Below, piece after piece: positions 1 to 10,800 of a DNA stretch of 64,000 bases. Position numbers and translations under genes: made by a program. Origin of the DNA: Paenibacillus xylanexedens (GTDB lineage: Bacteria; Bacillota; Bacilli; Paenibacillales; Paenibacillaceae); NCBI RefSeq assembly GCF_007680605.1, contig NZ_VEIO01000001.1, forward strand, positions 2,919,276 to 2,983,275, in the 5' to 3' direction. The notes under the pieces were generated by a model. That model saw nothing but the letters and a program-made list of their open reading frames with translations, ran no database searches and was not told the origin of the DNA. Numbering within the stretch: the first letter of the stretch is position 1; every line of letters begins with the position of its first letter.

Positions 1-424
1 GCCAAGTTGTCTTTACGTTTTTGGCATCCGACCCAACCTCGGGCTCTGTCAGTCCAAATGCTCCGATCCATTCTCCACGGACCAACTTGGGTAGCCACGA
101 CGACTTTTGATCTGGCGATCCGAAACGCACCAAAGTTTCGCTCACCAGTGAAGTATGTACCGTCAATAAGCTTCGAACGGCCGGGAGTGCTTTACCAAAC
201 ACTTCCGTTAACAGTCCGTATGCTTTAGGGCCAAGACCCATTCCTCCATACTCATGTGGAATCGATGCAGCTAAATACCCTCTTTCGGCCATAGCATGAA
301 TTAACGAACGGGGGATAGACTGTTGCTCCTGAATTTGCCGGGCATAAGGGCGAATCTCACGGGTAGCAAACAACTCGGCTTCATGGAGAATCTCTTGCTC
401 CTGTTTCGAATCCAGTTCAATCAT
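1..424 (-). CDS. acyl-CoA/acyl-ACP dehydrogenase, FkbI/ZmaE-like (C-terminus outside window)
   Basis: Only the N-terminal 141 codons are present; the gene runs off the left edge. The N-terminal helical domain of the acyl-CoA dehydrogenase family is clear (EYGGMGLGP, LTEPEVGSDA). The segment RSLLTVHTSLV resembles the FkbI/ZmaE branch, which oxidises a glyceryl-ACP-type substrate during alkoxymalonyl-, hydroxymalonyl- or aminomalonyl-ACP synthesis, rather than fatty-acid oxidation enzymes. This subfamily call is from memory of the motif and is uncertain. The ATG (422-424) overlaps the TGA of the ACP gene as ATGA, so the two are probably translationally coupled. This ACP-dehydrogenase order matches what is known for such extender pathways. 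The alternative is an enzyme that desaturates the ACP-bound fatty acyl starter. Confidence 0.85.
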   Translation of the reverse strand, partial: MIELDSKQEQEILHEAELFATREIRPYARQIQEQQSIPRSLIHAMAERGYLAASIPHEYGGMGLGPKAYGLLTEVFGKALPAVRSLLTVHTSLVSETLVRFGSPDQKSSWLPKLVRGEWIGAFGLTEPEVGSDAKNVKTTW

Positions 425-678
425 TCGACTGCCTCCCCTTGAAGAAGCGATTCATGAAGATACGAAGCGAATTCTGCAATCGTCTTGTATTCAAACAACG
501 CTACAGGACTAATATCCACCTGCAGATGTTTACGTGTACGATTTATAATTTTGAGTGCCTGAACGGAAGAAACCCCTATTTTCAAGAAATTCGTTTCTTC
601 ATCAATCTCATCAGGTTCCTGTTTCAGTGCGGCAGCGATTTCGCCTTTAATAAACCCTTCAATCTCTTCTCTTGTCAT
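421..678 (-). CDS. free-standing acyl carrier protein
   Basis: An 85-residue acidic helical protein with the carrier-protein signature GVSSVQAL. Ser38 is the expected phosphopantetheine attachment site; the usual DSL is replaced by SSV. The start at 678 is set by GGAGG seven bases upstream. The ATG overlaps the stop of the ligase-KS gene (ATGA), and its own stop overlaps the dehydrogenase start, so the three are made as a unit. It may be the acceptor ACP for the KS at the end of the preceding protein, which has no ACP after it, or the carrier on which an ACP-linked extender is built by the neighbouring dehydrogenase. The two roles could be the same. Confidence 0.92.
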   Translation of the reverse strand: MTREEIEGFIKGEIAAALKQEPDEIDEETNFLKIGVSSVQALKIINRTRKHLQVDISPVALFEYKTIAEFASYLHESLLQGEAVE

Positions 679-3600
679 ATCAAGACCTCCGTTCCCTGAT
701 TCACCTCTACCCAATGTACATGCGGCTCGAATGGATGTGCTGGTAAATGCACGATCCGGCCCGTTCCGTCGGGATGCAACTGTTCCCAATCCAGTGAAGC
801 ACCACGCACGTAGAGCTGTCCCAGCAACAAGGCTAATTGTTTTTCCATAGTAAGCGTTGTCGCTGCAGACAAGTGGATATAACTCTCTTTGCCTGTAGCT
901 CCTGCAGGTTCGACCCCATCCCAAGTAGCCAGCATCACAACAATATCTGCACTCGCCATCGGGCAGCTTGTATCCTGAATGCTTCCGGATGTTATTTTGA
1001 TTGTCTGCTTATCTGGAGTCTGGGTGGAATCCGCCTTATCCTTCATCTGGAGCTGGGATACCATTTGTTCTCCACCGTCAATGCCACGAACCTCCTGGAT
1101 GGAAGGTACGACACGCATGAGGGATTCGAGCAAGTTCACCCAATACTCCTGATCAGCCAGTTCCAACTTATTGCCTCCAACAACGATGTTGACACGGGCG
1201 GCCCGGCTTCTCTTTTTGAAGCCAAATTCCAAGCTTTCCTGACTCCACTTCCCAGTGCCGCTTACAGTTACAGCTGCACGGTAACGATAATGTTTTCGAT
1301 ACCTGTTCCGCGTGAAGCACAGATCTGTCAATTGCAGATCCTGATGTTCTTCAATATAGTGTTTGGTGTTATGAATCAGCTTCTGCAACGCCTGCTCTGA
1401 CTTGGCAGAGAAGGTTAACAATTGATCCCGTTCCGAGTCCTGTCCCCAAACTGCTGGTGCGTTCCACTCCTCCAGCACAATATGGGCATTCGTGCCGCCA
1501 AGACCAAATGAACTGATACCCGCTTTACGTGTTTTCCCTTCGGGTACCGTCCAGTCTTTATGCTCATTAACAATATAAAAAGGAGACTGTTCCAGACGAA
1601 GAGCTGGATTAGGGCTATTCATATGCAGACTTGGGGCAAGCTCCTTGTGCTGCATACTAAGCAAAACTTTAGCCAGACTAGCTCCACTGGATGCTGCGAA
1701 TAAATGTCCTATATTGGTTTTGACCGAGCCTAGACCGATAGAAGTGCCTTCACCGTATCCCTTCTCCTGAAACAAACGGAGTAACGCATTGACCTCAATC
1801 GGATCTCCAATTCTGGTTCCTGATCCATGCGCCTCGATATACGAGATTTCTTTTGGATTCAGATTGGCATCGTTATATGCAGCTCGTAGCACTTCATATT
1901 GCCCCTGAGGATTAGGTGCCATAATACCTAAAGAGTACCCATCGTTATTTACCGCTGTGCCACGGATCACGCCATAGATATGTTTATTCGCGCGAACTGC
2001 CTCTGTTAGCGGCTCCAGGTATACAACTACTGCACCCTCTCCAATAACCGAACCGTCCGCCTCCTGATCGAATACTTTGGTGTGTTGTGTAGATGAACAG
2101 ATTCCTGCATTACGTGATAACTGATGCACATGAGGTGTTGCCAAAATGCTCGCTCCGCCTACAACTGCGCCAGAGATACGTTTGTCCTGAATCGCTGCCA
2201 CTGCTTGCGTCAAGGCGACGAGAAAGGAAGAACAAGCAGTATCAATGGCCAGCGCCGGGCCGGTGAAATTGTACAGGTGTGAGATGGATGCCGCTGCAAT
2301 ATTGGACATATTGCCAACCATCGCATGGGAGTGCACCTCGAATCCCTTGCTACGATTCATGTAGTCCACAACGAGATCAAAGTAGGAGCTGGGATTAACT
2401 CCAACATACACACCAACATCTCGTTTATCCTCCTGATCCACGATCATGCCTGCATCCTCGAGCGCCTCATAGGCAACCTCCAGCAATTTTCGATGCTGCG
2501 GATCCATAAATGTAGCTTGTTCCGATGGAATCTCGAAAAATTCATGGTCAAAGGTATCCGGGTGCTTTAGTTCGCCAATCCAATCATCCCAGTCCGGCCG
2601 TTTGGAGCGTACAGCTCGTTCCGGACTCACCTGATCCACACTGTCCAATCCTTGGACGAGATTGCTCCAGAACTCCTCTTGTGTATCTGCATCAGGAAGA
2701 CGAAGGGACAAACCTGTTATTGCAATCGCTCGGTGTACATTCAACTGATTATCCGGGCGTATTTCATTTTCGAGTGACCTGTTCTCTTCGGGAAGTTCCT
2801 GAAGATACTCGACCATTTCCTGTACCGTTCTGCCAAAGACGAGTACTTCCTGTCCCAGTTCACGTCCCATGTGTGCAGACAGCTTATCAAGTAATTGGTA
2901 GGCAAGAATGGAGTTCCCCCCTAGTGCCAGAAACGGAATATCCGTCGCTACTTTCCCCACAGGTAACTGTAGAACCTCAGCCCAAGCCCCACGCACAGTC
3001 CGCTCCAAAGTTAACGGATGAACGCTCTCCGCAATGGACTGTGACTGGTTTTGAAGAAGCATGGCTTCAATGGTTTCGATATCCTTGTTGAATGCACCGC
3101 TCTCATACTCGTTTCTCAGCATAAAACGTTGTACTTTGCCACTGGTCGTTTTCGGGATAACCTTAATCGGAAGAACATGAGTAATCTCAATTCCTAGACC
3201 AGCTCTCATCCGATCGATTAAGTCCTGCCTTATTTCCAGGAACAGCGGTGTACTCGATTTGAATTTCACAAATACAAGCAGCTCTTCTGTTTGGGACATG
3301 TTGTTGAAATGTCCCACGACCGTTAGATTGCCTCTTGGAATATTGCCATTTTGATATAAAATTTCTTCCAAATCATGTGCGTAATGATTTTGACCACGGA
3401 TAAAGACGATATCCTTGATTCGTCCGCTTACAACCAGGGAACCTTCCGCCATAAAACCGAGATCCCCCGTCTTCAGCCATCCGTCCACGAATAGCTCCCG
3501 ATTGACTTCTGGCAGATTGTAATATCCGGAGGTTACCGATTCCCCGCGAATCTGGATTTCACCCACCGTGCGCTCATCGACAACTTCGCCGTACTCATCG

Positions 3601-4802
3601 GCTATTCGAATCTGGATTCCCGTCATCGGATAACCTTCATGCACAAACTCAATCAGATCTGCCGGGTCATGAACAGCGGCATCCACCGGAATCGCTTTTC
3701 CTTGTTGCACAAGCGCTTTACGTGATATTTGTTCGATGCGCGGCTCCTCTTTCAACCTCCAGGTACACACACCCACAGTTGCCTCAGCCATGCCGTAAGC
3801 AGGAAACATCATATCCGTGCGGTAACCACAGGCACTGAATTTTTGAGCAAATCGTTCAATGACTTTGGTTGATATGGGCTCGGCACCGTTTAAGGCCATG
3901 CGTAGCGAAGACAAATCAAGCGAAGCCAGTTTGGAATCAGGGATCTTTTGAACCATCCATTCAAAGCCAAAGTTTGTGCAACAAAACCATTTTCCTTGAT
4001 GTTCCGTAATTTTGCGCAGGAACAAGTAAGGTGATCGTACAAAGGTATACGGGGACATAACCATTAAATTAGCAGCGCTTAGTACAGTTGTTAGGTGTTG
4101 CCCGAACATTCCCATGTCATGCGTATGAGGTAGCCAGGTAAACACGTTATCTCCTTCTTCAGCACCTAGGAAGGTCTTGCATGCAATACTGTTCGCAATA
4201 ATATTACGATTGGTTAACTGTACCCCCTTAGGGATACCCGTACTTCCTGACGAAAACTGTAGAAAAACGACCTCTTCAGGAGCAGTCAGACTTATTTCGG
4301 CAAGTGTATAACTTGTCTGAAGCTTGCTGACGCTAATGCAGTTCAATCCCTCAAAAATCGGACTCTCGGCAATCTGTTCGTATTTTGGCAAAAATGCTTC
4401 TTCTACGACTACCACAGGTTTCCCGAGGATTCCCCATATTTTCGTGAATTTCTCCAGACCAGCTGAACCCGGCTCCCATGAGGCAGGAGGACTGACCGGG
4501 GCGACAATAATGCCGCCCAGGATACAAGCCCAGAATGTACGATAAAACTGTTGTGAATGATCAATCTCCAATATAACGACTTGTCCCTTAGTTAACCCGC
4601 TCTCAAGCAGGCCTTGAAGATACAGACGTCCTTGCTTCAGCAGCTCAGGATACGATTCAAACTGTTCTTCGCCGGATGAACTGATATAAGTGATTCCCTT
4701 ATCCGGATGTTTGTCAGCGATATACATAAGAAGTTCAGCAACTGTTGCATAATGCTCCGGCACAATCAACTCCGGCCCTCGTTGTATGGATTTACTGGAC
4801 AT
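675..4802 (-). CDS. fatty acyl-AMP ligase - ACP - ketosynthase, AT deleted
   Basis: A 1375-residue loading protein. Residues about 1-580 are a fatty acyl-AMP ligase (core FLQFSSGSTGIPKGV; TGDLGF), which activates a free fatty acid as acyl-AMP. About 595-665 is an ACP (GGNSI, Ser631), and about 690-1115 a KS with Cys857 (DTACSSF), EAHGSGT and NIGHL intact. The C-terminal 250 residues keep KS-AT linker-like sequence (LLTFSAKSE) and the post-AT linker (HLPAHPFEPHVHW), but no acyltransferase lies between them and no ACP follows. The start at 4802 has GGAGG six bases upstream; the in-frame ATG at 4823 has no such site. It overlaps the end of the megasynthase gene by 11 bases. It should start the chain although it is encoded after the elongating enzyme. 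Confidence 0.93.
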   Translation of the reverse strand: MSSKSIQRGPELIVPEHYATVAELLMYIADKHPDKGITYISSSGEEQFESYPELLKQGRLYLQGLLESGLTKGQVVILEIDHSQQFYRTFWACILGGIIVAPVSPPASWEPGSAGLEKFTKIWGILGKPVVVVEEAFLPKYEQIAESPIFEGLNCISVSKLQTSYTLAEISLTAPEEVVFLQFSSGSTGIPKGVQLTNRNIIANSIACKTFLGAEEGDNVFTWLPHTHDMGMFGQHLTTVLSAANLMVMSPYTFVRSPYLFLRKITEHQGKWFCCTNFGFEWMVQKIPDSKLASLDLSSLRMALNGAEPISTKVIERFAQKFSACGYRTDMMFPAYGMAEATVGVCTWRLKEEPRIEQISRKALVQQGKAIPVDAAVHDPADLIEFVHEGYPMTGIQIRIADEYGEVVDERTVGEIQIRGESVTSGYYNLPEVNRELFVDGWLKTGDLGFMAEGSLVVSGRIKDIVFIRGQNHYAHDLEEILYQNGNIPRGNLTVVGHFNNMSQTEELLVFVKFKSSTPLFLEIRQDLIDRMRAGLGIEITHVLPIKVIPKTTSGKVQRFMLRNEYESGAFNKDIETIEAMLLQNQSQSIAESVHPLTLERTVRGAWAEVLQLPVGKVATDIPFLALGGNSILAYQLLDKLSAHMGRELGQEVLVFGRTVQEMVEYLQELPEENRSLENEIRPDNQLNVHRAIAITGLSLRLPDADTQEEFWSNLVQGLDSVDQVSPERAVRSKRPDWDDWIGELKHPDTFDHEFFEIPSEQATFMDPQHRKLLEVAYEALEDAGMIVDQEDKRDVGVYVGVNPSSYFDLVVDYMNRSKGFEVHSHAMVGNMSNIAAASISHLYNFTGPALAIDTACSSFLVALTQAVAAIQDKRISGAVVGGASILATPHVHQLSRNAGICSSTQHTKVFDQEADGSVIGEGAVVVYLEPLTEAVRANKHIYGVIRGTAVNNDGYSLGIMAPNPQGQYEVLRAAYNDANLNPKEISYIEAHGSGTRIGDPIEVNALLRLFQEKGYGEGTSIGLGSVKTNIGHLFAASSGASLAKVLLSMQHKELAPSLHMNSPNPALRLEQSPFYIVNEHKDWTVPEGKTRKAGISSFGLGGTNAHIVLEEWNAPAVWGQDSERDQLLTFSAKSEQALQKLIHNTKHYIEEHQDLQLTDLCFTRNRYRKHYRYRAAVTVSGTGKWSQESLEFGFKKRSRAARVNIVVGGNKLELADQEYWVNLLESLMRVVPSIQEVRGIDGGEQMVSQLQMKDKADSTQTPDKQTIKITSGSIQDTSCPMASADIVVMLATWDGVEPAGATGKESYIHLSAATTLTMEKQLALLLGQLYVRGASLDWEQLHPDGTGRIVHLPAHPFEPHVHWVEVNQGTEVLI

Positions 4803-7800
4803 GTTGCACCTCCGCTGCCTCATTATGAACTTTCACTTTTACATTCTCGTAACTGCCGAGTTGCTCCTCAATCTGCTGTTTTAAGCGCTCCGTATCCAGA
4901 CCTGTATGACACCCCAGGTGCACGTACACAGAATTTTCATCGTATCGAATGACCCATTCCATGTATGCGAGGCTCGGATTAGAACCTGAGTCATCGATCT
5001 GTTCCAACTCTGGAATGGTCTCCTCGCTGGAGATAAAACCCTGGAAGTTGAACAAAATAAGTTTCCTTGGCTCCTGACCCGTCTGTCTGTAGGCTGTAGC
5101 CAATTGTTTTTGAATTTTTACATATGGGGATTTCATGACCGAGTCATCTGTCAGTGCCATAAAGTTAATGCTGTGTCGTTTTGTGAAATCCAGGTGTTGC
5201 ATCAGATCTTCCTGAGCAAAATCGGCATGCACAAGAATCGGAATCAGGTCGAGGAATTCACCTACGTGATCATAATACGTTTCTTGTCCATACTCCCGGC
5301 CGTAATGCACAAGCGCAACAGGCACCTCTTTCGTATTCAGATAAGATGCGATAATGCCGGCAAAGGATTTGAAATAGCTCCACCAGGACTCATTAAGATC
5401 TTGGTCTGTAATATCCGTACGCGGTATTTCAACCGTCATCGCTGAAGGCGCTGACTCGCCTGCGGTGATTAACAGTTCTTTCATAACGCTACGGTTAGCA
5501 TGATGCCAAGCCTGAATGGAATACCACTCCTCGAGTTCATGCTCAGTGATGTTAACAGGCCCCCGAGACAGCATGTTTACATAATCCTCATATTTGCGTA
5601 TCTCCAATGGACCTTCTGTATCGATCATTCCATGTTGCTGATTACGGGCAATTGCCGACTCAAGTTGTTGCTTAATGATCTCGGCGCTCATGCCATCAAA
5701 GGCAAGGTGATCGAAACTCCAAATCAGTTTGTGCTTACTAGCTCCTGTTCGCAGAATACATAGACGCCATGGCAATCCATCGAGTGTATGCGGCTTGTGT
5801 AATAGCGACTGAATCAGTCGCTGCTCTATTTGTCGCCGCGTAGCAGGATCATAGTGACGCACATCGAGATACGGAATGAGTTGTTGTAACATATCTGCTG
5901 CCAAGGATAGATCACACTGATGCCACTGTAACGTGTCTTCCTCATATATAATGCTGTGTAGCAACTGATGACGGGCAATCACCCCGAGAATCAGTCTTTT
6001 CACAGTCAATTCATTTAAATTCCCCTCCAATATGGTTGTAAAACCGCTTGCTCGTGCAGTTGTAGAAGCATGTGCTCTTTGAATTGGAGATAGTGGGAAG
6101 CGACCGATAACAGGTGTTCCCGCCATGAAACTTGAAACCTGATTACAATTATTCAAGACATGTAATACCAGGCTGTCCAGTTGCTTCTCATGAAGTGATA
6201 TGTCTTGGGGAACTGCGATAGGGGACTGAATTTGCAGGCTTTCTTCGAATAAAATGGATGGGGAATTCACTGCCTCCACCGAATTCGCTAACGCTCTAAC
6301 TGTAGGATATTGGAATAATTCGCTCACACTGATGGCAATTCCTTCTTTTGACAAAATTTGCGTAAGTGCGATACCTTTAAGTGAATGTCCACCGTTTTGG
6401 AAGAAATGATCGGTTACGCCAAAACTAGGATTACTCAGTACCTTTCTCATTGCTACAAGGATTTTTCGCTCTATCTCCGTCAGAACAGAATCTGTCGCTG
6501 TAGGAACGGACTGTGCTTCTGCCAGATCGGCTAAAGCCTTCCGATCCACCTTGCCGTTAGCATTAATAGGCAGATGATCCATTCGCCAGATCTGTGCAGG
6601 TACCATATATTCCGGTAGTCGCTCGTGCAACTCCGTTCGGACATCATCAACCGTTCGTGCAGCGCTGGCTTCACATGTATAAAATGCAGTGACATATAAA
6701 CTTCCAGAAGCATCTGTAGCTGTCATCACAAAAGCATCCCTGATTCCCGGAAGCTGCTCCAAACAATTGTGGATCTCCGATAACTCAATTCGGAAGCCCC
6801 TGATTTTCACTTGAAAATCAGATCTTTCAATAAAGATCAATCTGCCATCATGCAGACGCTTGACGATGTCGCCCGTCCGGTACATCCGTTCGCCTTTGCG
6901 GAAAGGATCAGCTATAAAATGTTTTGAGGTCAGCTCTTCCCGGTTCAAATATCCAATGCCTACCGCATCCCCGCTAATATATAATTCGCCTGGCACATTG
7001 GCAGGAACAGGATTCATATCCTCATCCAGAACATATAGAGCTGTATTGGACAACGGATAACCTATAGGAAGAGAGTCGGTATAAGGCTCTGTTTGCTCCA
7101 GTAAATAATAGGAGGCAAAGAAAGTCGCTTCCGTCGGCCCGTATCCATTTAACAGTACGCCTGGTCCGACACATGCCATTGCTTTATTTGCGTGGCTCAC
7201 GGATGCCGCTTCGCCCCCAAACATCACTCTGCGAACATGCTTCAGGCATGCTGCATCCCAATCCACCAGCATATTAAACAACGAGGTTGTAATGAAAAAT
7301 ACAGATATTTGCTGCTGACGAATCACTGCCGCCAGACGTGCCATATCGAGAATGATCTCTTTTGGAATAAGTACCAGGGTAGCCCCATTAATTAAGGAAG
7401 CAAAAATATCAAAGATCGAACCGTCAAACGCATAATTGGAAACTTGTAGTACCCGGTCCTCAGGCACCACTGTTACGAAATTGCTTTTCTTCATCACTTT
7501 AATGACATTACGGTGACTCATTACCGTACCTTTTGGCGTTCCGGTCGAGCCTGACGTATAGATGATATATGCCGGATCGACTGCAACAGTCTTTATCTGC
7601 TGGACTATAGGCTCTACAGACTCTCCTGAAATAAACGAACCCAGTTCTACAGACGGAATCATGACACGCGGAACCACTGATTTCCATGCCGAGGCATACG
7701 ATTCTTCGGTCAAGAGTATAGACGCATTGCAATCTTGTAGAATAAACTCAATGCGAGCTGGCGGTGATGCCGGATCAATTGGTACATATTGACAACCTGT

Positions 7801-10800
7801 TGTTAGTGTAGCAAGGATACTGATCATCTGGATCGGTCCGCGGTCCAGGATCAAAGCAATACTTGAGCCTGATGCCACGTCTTGTCCGAGTATGCGAGAT
7901 GCAAGCTTCTGAACCTGTGCATACACATCAGCATAACTCCACTCCTCGTTCCCCCACACCAAGGCAGTCTTCTGTGGATGTAATTGAACCTGTTCCTCAA
8001 ACAACTCGGGAATCGTTGCTTCCCGCGGATAGTCCATGTGATTGTCGTTGACACCGAACAACAGCCATTCATCCTCTTCAGGCACGGTAAGCTTGATCTG
8101 ACGAACCTGCTCAACCTCCCCTGTGACCATCTGAGTTAAGATGTACCGGAACTTGTCCATCATCATTTCCATGGATCGCGCATGGAACAAATCAGAACGA
8201 TATTCCAGTTCAAGCGTATACTGTTGGTGGTGTTCAACGACCGTCCAGGTCTGATCAAACTTGGCGTCCACCTTGCCATCCATCCAGGATTCAACTTGTA
8301 GTGCCCCTGCTTCAAGCTCATCCGTACCCATATTAATGTAATTAAGAACAATATCGAAAAGTGGATTACGGCTCCCATCACCCATCAGGCCAAGCTTTTC
8401 AACCAACGCTTCATATGGATATTGCTGATGTTCATAGCAGGATAACAGCTTGCCACGAACTTCGTTCAGGTAAAGCTCAACAGGCTGATCCTTGTCTAAT
8501 ATTGTACGAATGGCGAGCATGTTTACAAACATACCCATGACGTGATTCAGTTCTGGCTTCTCTCTTCCGGCTACAGCTGTACCCACGACCAGATCATGCT
8601 GTCCCGTATATTTCGAGATCAACACATTTAAAGCCGCCATGAACAACATGTAAGGAGTAAGCCCCTGTTTTGCACAAAAATCATTAATCTGTTCACTTAA
8701 CTGTTCTCCAAGCTCACTGCTAATTCTGCCCCCTTGGTTAGAGAATTCTCCACGTCTCGGGTAATCTGTAAGCAATTCGACAGACGCAGGCACATCCTTG
8801 AATTCTTCAAGCCAAAAAGCCTCATCTTCGGCAACATGCCCGTTTGATGTAGATTGATCAAGCCATTCAGCATAGTCCTTGTACTGAATCGAGAATGGTT
8901 CTAAAGATTCTCCACTATATAACCGGGCAAACTCTTGCATAAGAATCGCGATGGAACTCTGATCAGAAATAATATGATGCATATCTATGAACAGAATATG
9001 TTCGTCATCGGACAGGCGGGCAAGTTTTACACGAACCAGTGGTGCTTGGGTCAGATCAAATGGTTGTGTCCATTGCATCAATTGCTGCTCCGGCTCTTCT
9101 TTTTCAAATTCCAGCAACTCCACCACACTTGGAACCTGATCCTCAATGACCTGATACAGTTCGCCTTCCAGCATTTCAAATCGCGTACGAAACGCCTCAT
9201 GCCGCTGCACGAGAGCATCCATCACCGCTGCAAAATGTGCCGTATCCAGCTCTCCCCGCAACCGGTACGAACTTGCGAGATTGTATGCTGTGCTCTGGCC
9301 TTGCATCCATTCATGTACCACGAACATTCTTCGTTGCGCAGAAGTGGTCTTGTATCGGTCTTTGTATGCTGCTGGTAAAATGCTGTCTCCTGATCCCGAA
9401 TGATCCAATCCTGTTTCTTGTTGCTGATCAATCCATGCAACCATACGGACAAGGACGGAATGGTCGAAGACATCCTCTAGTCCCATAGCAACTCCGAATG
9501 TTTCCTTGACCCGGGACGCCAGAGTGATAGCCTTTAGGGAATGTCCACCAAGCTGGAAGAAATCATCCTCGGAGTTCACTGATTCACAACCAAGCAACTC
9601 TTGCCAGAGCTGAGCAGTGGTGTCGTATATTTCATCCACACTCAAACGGACCCTACTCTTGCCTGTGTTCCCCTGTGCTGGTAATGAAGTCTGAGAAGCC
9701 GCAGTCTGAGGCACACCCGCAAGCAGGTATAGCGGGACATCATGCTTATGAACGATTGGATCGAACGAATAAGTCGGGAGAGATATCTTTTGCCCAGTGC
9801 TCTGTCCGTTAATATGTGCCCAATTCAGTTCAATACCTCTGCACCAGCAATATCCTAGTGATTTCATGAAATAGATATCGGCTTCAAGCGAGCTGGAACG
9901 GTCTCCCGTAAGAGAGATGACCTGCGCATCCTTCCATATATCGTTGTCTACAAGCTCTCCGTTCTGTAGCGGACAGGCTGTAACCCAAAGTATCTTTTCC
10001 GCAGATTGTACAAGATTCCTCGACGTGCCGATCGTACTCATTTCCTCAGACAAGGCACCTTCTTGGGTCTGCCAATCTTCACGGCTATATAACAGACGCA
10101 CCGCATGAGCTAACTCAAGCGTATTGCTAATGACCTGTCTGACCAGTTCACCGACACCTTCTCCACACATTCCATCCGGTTTAACCCCTGACTCAACCAA
10201 CGTTGCAAACAGAGCGTACTGCACCACAAAGCAATACATGAATTTCAGACGTGAATCCCGAATCGGCCTGCCTATACTTTGGCGAATTGCATACTGTTCC
10301 TTGGATTCAAAAACGTTCAGTACTTCTTCAAAGTGTTGCCTGAATCGTTCAGACACTAGACTGCGATACCTGGAAGCATAAAGTTCACGAATCACGTGTG
10401 GTTCCCATAAAACATCCCCGAGGATGTAGAACATTACTTTAGGCTTATTCCCCTGGTCCACACTCGCTTGTGCTTCATGTTCCTCCGCCTGATCTTGCGA
10501 AGGAACGTAGCCATCCACAACGACAAGAGCTTTACGATGGTTAAATCGGCTTCTTCCCTCTTGCAATGTCCAAGCAGCGCTCGGCACCTGTTCCGGCATT
10601 TTTTCGAGTGCTTGTAAAACTGAATGATACGTGCGATCCAGAGCGGATTCGCTCTTGGCTGAGAACGGGAGTAAGTGTACAGGCTGATACACACTTTGAC
10701 TCTCTCGTACAGGCGGTTGCTCCAAAATAATGTGAGCATTCGTGCCGCCAATCCCGAAGGAACTTACCGCTGCGCGCAAAACCTGCTCCTGATCTTTGAA

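Noticed and set aside
4803..4823. ATG at 4823 as start of the ligase-ACP-KS gene
   Set aside because: GGAGG lies after it and is correctly spaced only for the ATG at 4802.
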